Below are positions 6,939 through 13,139 of a DNA stretch of 17,492 nt, piece by piece. Position 1 is the stretch's first letter. The number at the start of each line of letters is the position of its first letter. The DNA lies in assembly GCA_017436185.1 (NCBI GenBank), contig JAFSDP010000015.1, positions 1 through 17,492 on the forward strand. The letters are read 5' to 3'. The stretch is from Alistipes sp. (GTDB lineage: Bacteria; Bacteroidota; Bacteroidia; Bacteroidales; Rikenellaceae). The notes under the pieces are model-generated. The model worked only from the letters and a program-made list of their open reading frames with translations, was not told where the DNA came from and ran no database searches. The translations under genes were made by a program, and so were the position numbers.

Positions 6939-9254
6939 ATGAGGCAAATCGTAAAATTCGTTGCTTGCTGGGCGGTGGTGCTGTGTATGGCTCAAGGCGT
7001 GCAGGCCAAGCCGACCGAAGCGCAAGAGGTGCGCCAAATCATCGAGCGGGTCAATGGCTATTGGCAGCACCACAACAAGGCCGAGGTGTGGTCGTTTTGG
7101 GACAATGCCGCCTACCACACGGGCAATATGGAGGCCTACTTTTTGACCGGCAACGAGGCCTATCGCACCTACTCCGAGCGGTGGGCAGCCCACAACGAGT
7201 GGCGGGGAGCCAAGAGCAACAACCGCTCCGAGTGGCGTTACGAAACCTATGGTGAGAGCGACGATTTTGTCCTCTTTGGCGACTACCAAATCTGCTTTCA
7301 GACCTATGTCGATTTGTATAATTTACAGCCCGAGAGCCATAAAATTGCCCGCGCCCGTGAGGTGATGGAGTACCAGATGAGCACCCCGCAGCAAGACTAT
7401 TGGTGGTGGGCCGACGGACTCTATATGGTGATGCCCGTGATGACCAAACTCTACCGTGTAACGGGCAATCGCACCTACCTGGACAAACTCTACGAGTACA
7501 TCTGCTACTCCGACTCGATTATGTACGATGCGGAAACGGGCCTTTACTACCGTGATGCGAAGTATGTCTATCCGAAACACAAGAGCGCCAACGGCAAGAA
7601 GGACTTTTGGGCTCGTGGTGATGGGTGGGTGCTGGCAGGTCTGGCCAAGGTGTTGAAGGATCTGCCCTCGGACTATGCGCATCGCGACTTTTTTGTCGCA
7701 AAATTTGTGCGTCTGGCCGAGGCGGTGGCCGCCATTCAGCAGAGCGAGGGCTACTGGACCCGCAGTATGATGGATCCCGACCACGCCCCCGGACCCGAGA
7801 CGAGCGGCACGGCCTTCTTTACCTACGGTCTGCTGTGGGGTGTCAATAACGGCTACCTCGACGAGGTGAAATATCTTCCCGTCATCCGCAAAGCGTGGAA
7901 CTACCTGACCAAGACCGCCCTGCAGAAGGATGGCCGCATCGGTTATGTGCAGCCCATTGGCGAGAAGGCCATCCCGGGTCAGATTGTTGATGCCAACTCG
8001 ACAGCCAACTTCGGTGTGGGAGCCTTCCTCTTGGCGGCGTGCGAATATGTGCGCTACCTCGAAGCCCCGAAAAACAGCGACCGAGCCTATTGGTGCGACC
8101 TGCTGTATCGGATGGCCGAGCCGGTGCTCAAACCGATGTCCGAGGGGCGTTTGCAGGCTACGATGCAGGTGGAGGTCAGCCCCACGTGGGATGGCCGCAA
8201 CCAAAAGGTAATCTATATGGAGGCCTTCGGTCGCCTGATGGCGGGTCTGGCCCCCTGGTTATCACTGCCCGACGATGCAACCGACGAGGGTGCCAAACGT
8301 AAGCAACTGCGTGCGTGGGCCTTGAAGAGTTACGCCCACGCCGTCGATCCCCAAAGCCCCGACTGCCTCTTGTGGCAGGGCGAGGGGCAGGCGCTGGTCG
8401 ATGCCGCCTACCTGGCCGAGAGTTTTCTGCGGGGCTATGAGGCGTTGTGGTTGCCCCTTGACGAGCAGACCAAAGCCCGTTATATTGAGTGCTTTATCGG
8501 CCTTCGTGTTATCGATCCCCCCTATACGAATTGGCTCCTCTTCTCTTCGACCATCGAGGCCTTTCTGGCCAAGGCGGGGGCGGCCTACGACCCCTACCGC
8601 ATCAATTCGGCCATCCGCAAGGCCGAGGAGTGGTACACGGGCGATGGATGGTATGCCGACGGCCCTTCGTTTGCCTTCGACTATTACAGCAGTTATGTCT
8701 TCCACCCGATGTATCTGGAGACCTTGCAGGCGATGAAGGAGGCCAAGGTGCGCACCCGCATCCACTACGGCGACTACTACCGCCGAGCCTTGCGCCGAGC
8801 CCAGAAGTTCAGCCTCGTGTTGGAGCGTTTCATCTCGCCCGAGGGGACCTTCCCCGTCTTTGGTCGTTCGATTCCCTATCGTATGGCAGCAATGCAACCC
8901 CTTGCGCTGATGGCGTGGTACGAGACCCTGCCCGCAGGGGTGAGCAACGGCCAGGTGCGTGCCGCCCTGACGGCGGTGATGCATCGGATGTTCGACCATC
9001 GTGAAAACTTCAACCAAGGGGGCTACCTCACCATCGGCTTTGCGGGGCGTCAGCCCAACATTGCCGATTGGTACACCAACAACGGCAGCCTCTACCTCAC
9101 CTCGCTTGCCTTCCTGCCGTTGGGCCTGCCGGCCACGCACCCCTTCTGGACCGATGCGCCACAGCCCTGGACCTCGCAGAAGGCGTGGGGTGGTGAGCCC
9201 TTCCCCAAGGATCACCATTGGCAGGATGAGATTCGCACCCGAGATCTGTTTTAG
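6939..9254 (+). CDS. GH105 unsaturated uronyl hydrolase fused to DUF2264 (GH154-related) domain
   Basis: This 771-aa secreted two-domain protein starts 14 nt after the BNR_4 gene. The signal peptide is ~1-23 (...QGVQA). Residues ~28-375 form a GH105 (alpha/alpha)6 barrel, which hydrates and releases 4,5-unsaturated uronic acid made by lyases. Diagnostic segments are WWWADGLYMVMPV (~155-167; Asp159 matches the catalytic Asp of YteR-type enzymes), FWARGDGWVLAGL (~223-235) and PETSGTAFFTYGLLWG (~286-301). Residues ~380-765 match DUF2264 (PF10022), with QGEGQALVDAAYLAES (~480-495), PPYTNWLLFSS (~527-537), GDGWYADGPSFAFDYYSSY (~568-586) and GRQPNIADWYTNNGSLYL (~703-720). From memory, DUF2264 includes the GH154 beta-glucuronidase BT3677 of an arabinogalactan PUL. 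The fusion could therefore remove both unsaturated and saturated glucuronate. No frameshift is seen between the halves. Domain calls are firm; dual activity is inference. Confidence 0.92.
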   Translation: MRQIVKFVACWAVVLCMAQGVQAKPTEAQEVRQIIERVNGYWQHHNKAEVWSFWDNAAYHTGNMEAYFLTGNEAYRTYSERWAAHNEWRGAKSNNRSEWRYETYGESDDFVLFGDYQICFQTYVDLYNLQPESHKIARAREVMEYQMSTPQQDYWWWADGLYMVMPVMTKLYRVTGNRTYLDKLYEYICYSDSIMYDAETGLYYRDAKYVYPKHKSANGKKDFWARGDGWVLAGLAKVLKDLPSDYAHRDFFVAKFVRLAEAVAAIQQSEGYWTRSMMDPDHAPGPETSGTAFFTYGLLWGVNNGYLDEVKYLPVIRKAWNYLTKTALQKDGRIGYVQPIGEKAIPGQIVDANSTANFGVGAFLLAACEYVRYLEAPKNSDRAYWCDLLYRMAEPVLKPMSEGRLQATMQVEVSPTWDGRNQKVIYMEAFGRLMAGLAPWLSLPDDATDEGAKRKQLRAWALKSYAHAVDPQSPDCLLWQGEGQALVDAAYLAESFLRGYEALWLPLDEQTKARYIECFIGLRVIDPPYTNWLLFSSTIEAFLAKAGAAYDPYRINSAIRKAEEWYTGDGWYADGPSFAFDYYSSYVFHPMYLETLQAMKEAKVRTRIHYGDYYRRALRRAQKFSLVLERFISPEGTFPVFGRSIPYRMAAMQPLALMAWYETLPAGVSNGQVRAALTAVMHRMFDHRENFNQGGYLTIGFAGRQPNIADWYTNNGSLYLTSLAFLPLGLPATHPFWTDAPQPWTSQKAWGGEPFPKDHHWQDEIRTRDLF

Positions 9255-9287
9255 CCCATCAATTTTGTGTTATAAATTTTTACAACT

Positions 9288-9935
9288 ATGAAACGTATTT
9301 CGCTGACTTTGACTGTTTTGGTCGTAGCACTGATGTGCTCGATGTGTGCAATGGGCCAAAAGGCCCCGAAGGTCATCAAACTCAACACCCCGACCTACAC
9401 CGAGGGAATGGGGCTGATGGAGGCCTTGAAAAACCGCAAATCCTCGAAGGGTTTTACGGATAAGGAGATTCCGCTGCAAGACCTTTCGAATTTGATGTGG
9501 GCCGCCCTGGGCGTGAATCGCCCCGATGGCAGACGTACCGCTCCGACGGGGTCGAATCGTCAGGAGATCGAACTCTATGCCTTCTTCGAGTTCGGTGCCT
9601 ACTACTACAACTACAAGGACCATACGCTGGAGTTGGTGGCCGAGGGCGACCATCGTGCCATCACGGGGCGTGGCGAGGCGGCCAATGCCTACCTCGACCT
9701 GCTCTTCATCGCCGATACCGACAAGACGGGCCCGGGCGACAAACCCGGCTCGGCCAATACGGTGTCGTATGTGAATGTGGGCTATGTGTCGCAGAATGTC
9801 TATCTCTACTGTGCAAGTGCCGGATTGGGCAGCCGTGCCCGAGGCGGCTGGAATCAGCAGCAGGTGGTCGAGACGCTCGGCCTGAAGGAGTCGATGATTG
9901 TTGTGCTGGGCCAGACGGTCGGCTACTGCGAATAA
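9288..9935 (+). CDS. Secreted nitroreductase-fold (SagB/ThcOx-like) flavin oxidoreductase
   Basis: This 215-aa protein has an N-terminal signal peptide (~1-23, ending AMGQ), so it is probably periplasmic, unusual for an FMN enzyme. The nitroreductase fold is recognisable from LMEALKNRKSSKGFTDKEI (~43-61), the analogue of the FMN-binding RRSxR region; DLSNLMWAALGVNRPDGRRTAPTGSNRQEIELY (~65-97), where RRTAP is typical of SagB/ThcOx-like members; NVGYVSQNVYLYCASAGLGS (~163-182); and the LGLKESMIVVLGQTVGY tail (~197-213). It starts 33 nt after the GH105-DUF2264 stop and 6 nt before the GH43 gene, so it is almost certainly co-transcribed. Standalone secreted copies are common in Bacteroidetes but their substrate is unknown. 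Its role in glycan breakdown, if any, cannot be stated. The two sequence pieces quoted as motifs are continuous in the translation with no sign of damage. Confidence 0.88.
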   Translation: MKRISLTLTVLVVALMCSMCAMGQKAPKVIKLNTPTYTEGMGLMEALKNRKSSKGFTDKEIPLQDLSNLMWAALGVNRPDGRRTAPTGSNRQEIELYAFFEFGAYYYNYKDHTLELVAEGDHRAITGRGEAANAYLDLLFIADTDKTGPGDKPGSANTVSYVNVGYVSQNVYLYCASAGLGSRARGGWNQQQVVETLGLKESMIVVLGQTVGYCE

Positions 9936-9941
9936 AACGCT

Positions 9942-11288
9942 ATGAAAAGGTCGGTGTGGCTCGGCGTATTAGCTCTCGCCTGTTTGGCGTGTGCGTGTAA
10001 CAACCACGACGAGGCGGCAGATCCCTTCGCCTGCGCCATCGTGAATGGTGTTCCCTGGATTGACGATCAAGGCAATCCGGTCAATGCCCACGGTGCCTGC
10101 GTGGTTGAAGAGGAGGGGGTCTATTACCTCTTTGGCGAGTGGAAATCGGACCACACCAACGCCTTTCCCGGGTTTGGGTGTTACTCCAGTCGGGATTTGG
10201 TCCATTGGAAGTTCGAGGGGGTGGCTCTGACCGTGCAACAGGAGGGGTTGCTTGGCCCCAATCGAGTGGGGGAACGCCCCAAGGTGATGCGATGTCCCTC
10301 TACGGGCGAATACATTCTCTTGGCCCATACCGACAATATGGGCTACAAAGATCCCCAGGTCGGATTGGCTGTGGCCGACAAAATCACCGGCCCTTACACC
10401 TTTCTTGGGCCGCTGCTGTACGAAGGCAAGCCCATCCGTCGCTGGGATATGGGCACTTTCCAAGATTGGGATGGTACGGGCTATTTGTTGATGCACCACG
10501 GCGACATCTATCGCTTGAGTGCCGACTACCGCTCGGCCGAGGCGAAGGTGTTGGTCGGATTGGAGGGCGGAGGCGAATCCCCTGCGATGTTCCGCACCGA
10601 CAGCCTCTATTACCTGTTTGCCTCCAACCTGACCAGCTGGGAACGTAACGACAACTTCTATTTCACGGCCCCCGCCATCGAGGGCCCCTGGACTCGTCAA
10701 GGGCTCTTCTGTCCCGAGGGAAGCTTGACCTACAACTCCCAATCGACCTTCATCCTGCCCTTGCAGCGAGGCGATTCTACGGCCTATATCTATATGGGTG
10801 ACCGTTGGTCCTATCCTCACCAGGCCTCGTCGGCAACCTATGTGTGGCTGCCGTTGCAGGTGGATGGCACACGCCTCTCCATCCCCGACTATTGGGCGGT
10901 GTGGAATCCGCAGACGATGCAACCCGTCACCGAGTTGGGTGGCAAGCGTACCGAGGTCTCGTTTTGCAGTGACCGTCAGGGCGACAAGCTCTCCTTTCCT
11001 TTCGAGGGGAGCCGTGTGGCGGTCCTCGGCCGCTCGTTTCATAACGGAGGTTATGCCGTGGTGCGCATCCTCGATGCGAATGGCCGAATTGTATATAGCA
11101 ATCGGATTGATTTCTATAGCAAAGTGGCAGACAACGGCCTGCGTTTTGTCGGGCCGCACCTTCCCCGAGGGCGATATACGCTCGAGGTGGAGTGTGCCGG
11201 TGAGCATCCCGAGTGGTGGGATAAACGCAAAAAACACTATGGCAGCACCGAAGATTGGGTGCAGGTGAATGAAATCAGAGTCTATTAA
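9942..11288 (+). CDS. GH43 subfamily 24-like exo-beta-1,3-galactanase lipoprotein
   Basis: This 448-aa five-bladed-propeller glycosidase probably releases galactose (or side-chain-bearing galactose) from beta-1,3-galactan backbones. The N-terminus LGVLALACLACACNN is a lipoprotein signal with Cys17 or Cys19 as the lipidated residue. GH43_24-type text includes NAHGACVVEEEGVYYLFGE (~48-66), YSSRDLVHWKFEG (~81-93), ERPKVM (111-116), GESPAMF (211-217), YNSQSTFILPL (264-274) and YMGDRWS...YVWLPL (~284-305). From memory, Phanerochaete Pc1,3Gal43A uses Glu102, acid Glu208 and an unusual Gln263 base. Here Glu111, Glu212 and Gln267 fall in the same motifs, and the last two are also 55 residues apart. 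Residues ~340-448 form an extra beta-rich C-terminal module of unknown role. It starts 6 nt after the nitroreductase stop. The subfamily is inferred from motifs and supports an arabinogalactan substrate. Confidence 0.85.
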   Translation: MKRSVWLGVLALACLACACNNHDEAADPFACAIVNGVPWIDDQGNPVNAHGACVVEEEGVYYLFGEWKSDHTNAFPGFGCYSSRDLVHWKFEGVALTVQQEGLLGPNRVGERPKVMRCPSTGEYILLAHTDNMGYKDPQVGLAVADKITGPYTFLGPLLYEGKPIRRWDMGTFQDWDGTGYLLMHHGDIYRLSADYRSAEAKVLVGLEGGGESPAMFRTDSLYYLFASNLTSWERNDNFYFTAPAIEGPWTRQGLFCPEGSLTYNSQSTFILPLQRGDSTAYIYMGDRWSYPHQASSATYVWLPLQVDGTRLSIPDYWAVWNPQTMQPVTELGGKRTEVSFCSDRQGDKLSFPFEGSRVAVLGRSFHNGGYAVVRILDANGRIVYSNRIDFYSKVADNGLRFVGPHLPRGRYTLEVECAGEHPEWWDKRKKHYGSTEDWVQVNEIRVY

Positions 11289-11300
11289 CTGATGGAGTGT

Positions 11301-11652
11301 ATGAGAAAATGGTGTTTAGCAATGCTGACAAGTTGTCTTTTGGCGGCTTGCGGCCCCACGATCCGTTACGAGCGGGTGGAGGTGGAGGCCCCCTTTGCGA
11401 TGGAGGCCATTTCGGTGCCCATCTATCCGACTCGGGATTTTCTGATTACCGACTATGGGGCCACTGACGAGGGACTTTGTACGGAGGCGATTGCCCGTGC
11501 CATCGAGGCCTGCAATGTGGCAGGTGGGCTGCGTGGCCGATACCGCCAATCGGGTGCAAAATGTCGAGGGGCTGACCTTGGAGGGGGTGAACTATCGCAC
11601 GGTCGATGCCGAGGCCCTGCCCCAACTCAACCGCTACCTGAGTAACAAATAG
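11301..11652 (+). pseudogene. GH28 polygalacturonase remnant: internal deletion plus frameshift
   Basis: Two ends of a GH28-type pectinase lipoprotein are joined with the middle missing. The first frame, from ATG 11301, gives a lipobox (LLAAC, Cys17) and the typical GH28 opening YPTRDFLITDYGATDEG ... AIARAIEACNVAGG (to about 11530). Right after AGG, where GH28 proteins normally continue GGxVxxPxG, the frame turns to nonsense. The next frame over, from about 11533, reads CVADTANRVQNVEGLTLEGV and ends NRYLSNK at the TAG 11650-11652, which looks like a GH28 C-terminal beta-helix rung. About 77 N-terminal and 40 C-terminal residues remain of a protein that is normally ~400-480 aa, so roughly 1 kb appears deleted. 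Catalytic Asp motifs (NTD, DD, GHG) are absent, so it is non-functional. It sits 12 nt after the GH43 stop, within the operon. The GH28 call is moderately sure; the broken state is clear. Confidence 0.72.
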
Positions 11653-11668
11653 CGGCTTCGTGTCGGCG

Positions 11669-11707
11669 GGTGTGAAAAATGCCCCGAAAGGTGCGAATTT
11701 TTCCACC
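11669..11707 (+). promoter_or_regulatory. Inter-cistronic RNA hairpin with GAAA tetraloop
   Basis: GGTG (11669-11672) pairs with CACC (11704-11707). After a bulged T, GAAAAAT (11674-11680) pairs with ATTTTTC (11697-11703). GCCCC (11681-11685) then pairs with GGTGC (11690-11694) with one mismatch, capped by a GAAA loop; two bases (11695-11696) are unpaired on the 3' side. No T-run follows the stem, so it is not a standard intrinsic terminator. It may be an mRNA-stability or processing element between the broken GH28 gene and the esterase. Confidence 0.45.
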
Positions 11708-11772
11708 CCAGAATCCCCTTTATTCGGTTTCTTTGCCGTAGTGAATACGGAAAACTTAAAACACACAAAACG

Positions 11773-13080
11773 ATGAAGCGATTTAGTCTGTTATTCTGTT
11801 TGCTGGTGCTGCTGTGCCTGGGCGCAACTGCCGAGAACTACCCCTACCGAGGCGATGTGCTGTGGGTCACCGTGCCCAACCACACCGATTGGTTGTACGA
11901 GACGGGCGAAAAGGCGACCGTCGATGTCCAATTGTATCAATACGGCATCCCGCAGGATGGGGTGGTGGTCAGCTACGAGTTGGGCAACGATTTGATGCCT
12001 GCCGATGCCCAAGGCGAGGTGGTACTTAAGAAGGGGCGTGCCACTATCGTGATGGGCACGATGAAGGAACCGGGCTTCCGCGACTGCCGTATGACGGTCA
12101 AGTTGGGCGATCAGACCTACAAGCACCACATCAAAGTGGGCTTCTCGGTCGATAAAATTCGCCCCTACACCCAAATGCCTGCCGATTTTGAGGCCTTCTG
12201 GCAGAAGAACAAGGAGGAGTTGGCCGCCTCCCCATTGACTTATAGCAAGGAGTTGGTCGGGGAGTATTGCACCGAGAAGACCGATTGCTACCTGGTTAAG
12301 GTGCCCATCAACAAACGAGGTCAGGCGGTCTATGGTTACCTGACCTACCCGAAAAACGCCCAAAAGGGGAGCTGCCCCGTAGTGCTCTGCCCTCCGGGTG
12401 CAGGCATCAAAACCATCAAGGAGCCGATGCGGCTCAAGAACTACGCCGAGCGGGGGTGCATCCGCCTCGAGATAGAGATTCACGGCCTGAATCCCACGAT
12501 GACTCCCGAAGAGTTCAAAGAGATCAGTACCGCCTTTGGGTACGAGAGCAATTACCTGAATATCAACCTCGAAAATCGGGATAATTACTATATGAAGCGG
12601 GTCTATCTGGCCTGTGTGCGGTGCATCGATCTGTTGACCTCGCTGCCCGAATGGGACGGCAAGAATGTCATTGTGCAGGGCGGTAGCCAGGGTGGCGGTC
12701 TGGCCTTGGTGACGGCGGGTTTGGACGAGCGTGTCACCCACTGTGTGGCCAACCACCCGGCATTGAGCGATATGGCAGGTTTTGAGGCGGGACGTGCCGA
12801 TGGCTATCCCCACTTCTCACGCACACCCGGGATGACAACCCCCGAGAAGGTGCAGACGATGGCCTATTATGATGTGGTCAATTTCGCCCGTCTGGTGAAG
12901 GCGCAGACCTATCTTACCTGGGGCTTCAACGACGATGTGTGTGCCCCCACGACCAGCTACGCGGCTTACAATGTGCTCACCTGCCCCAAGGAGGCACTCG
13001 TTACCCCCATCAACGAACATTGGACCTCGGAGGTGACCAACAACGGCCAATTGGAGTGGATTCTCCGCCACCTGAAGTAG
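11773..13080 (+). CDS. Secreted CE7/AXE1-type acetyl esterase
   Basis: This 435-aa alpha/beta-hydrolase probably removes O-acetyl groups from oligosaccharides so that glycosidases can act. The signal peptide is ~1-20 (...LGATA). Residues ~25-125 form a beta-sandwich-like N-terminal domain common in the secreted Bacteroidetes members. Residues ~130-435 match acetyl xylan esterase AXE1 (PF05448, CE7). The catalytic triad is visible: Ser305 in GGSQGGG, Asp387 in WGFNDDVCAPT and His416 in INEHWT. Further family text is GYLTYPKNAQKGSCPVVL (~188-205) and YYDVVNFARLVKAQTYLTW (~365-383). It is the last gene of the operon, 120 nt after the GH28 remnant, and ends 11 nt before the shared terminator. The sugar acetylated is not readable from sequence; acetylated pectin/RG-I or an acetylated side chain would fit the neighbours. 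Confidence 0.9.
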   Translation: MKRFSLLFCLLVLLCLGATAENYPYRGDVLWVTVPNHTDWLYETGEKATVDVQLYQYGIPQDGVVVSYELGNDLMPADAQGEVVLKKGRATIVMGTMKEPGFRDCRMTVKLGDQTYKHHIKVGFSVDKIRPYTQMPADFEAFWQKNKEELAASPLTYSKELVGEYCTEKTDCYLVKVPINKRGQAVYGYLTYPKNAQKGSCPVVLCPPGAGIKTIKEPMRLKNYAERGCIRLEIEIHGLNPTMTPEEFKEISTAFGYESNYLNINLENRDNYYMKRVYLACVRCIDLLTSLPEWDGKNVIVQGGSQGGGLALVTAGLDERVTHCVANHPALSDMAGFEAGRADGYPHFSRTPGMTTPEKVQTMAYYDVVNFARLVKAQTYLTWGFNDDVCAPTTSYAAYNVLTCPKEALVTPINEHWTSEVTNNGQLEWILRHLK

Positions 13081-13091
13081 GACGGTTGTCC

Positions 13092-13139
13092 CAATAAAAA
13101 TAAGGGGAGGACCACCAAGTCCTCCCCTTATTTTTATTG
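13092..13139. terminator. Perfect bidirectional intrinsic terminator
   Basis: Two perfectly complementary 21-nt arms (13092-13112 and 13119-13139) flank the 6-nt loop CACCAA. The inner stem is GC-rich (AAGGGGAGGAC with GTCCTCCCCTT) and the outer stem is A/T (AATAAAAA with TTTTTATT), so each strand ends in a T-rich tract. This suits intrinsic termination of both convergent units: the esterase end at 13080 on + and the rhamnosidase end at 13134 on -. The right arm contains the last sense codon and stop codon of the minus-strand gene. Confidence 0.92.

Noticed and set aside
11292..11300. ATG at 11292 as start of the GH28 remnant
   Set aside because: The ATG at 11301 opens directly on the basic-hydrophobic lipoprotein signal; the earlier one only adds MEC.
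11728..11735. TTTCTTTG as a promoter -7 box for the esterase
   Set aside because: It misses the conserved A of TAnnTTTG and has no TTG at the -33 distance, so co-transcription with the operon is more likely.
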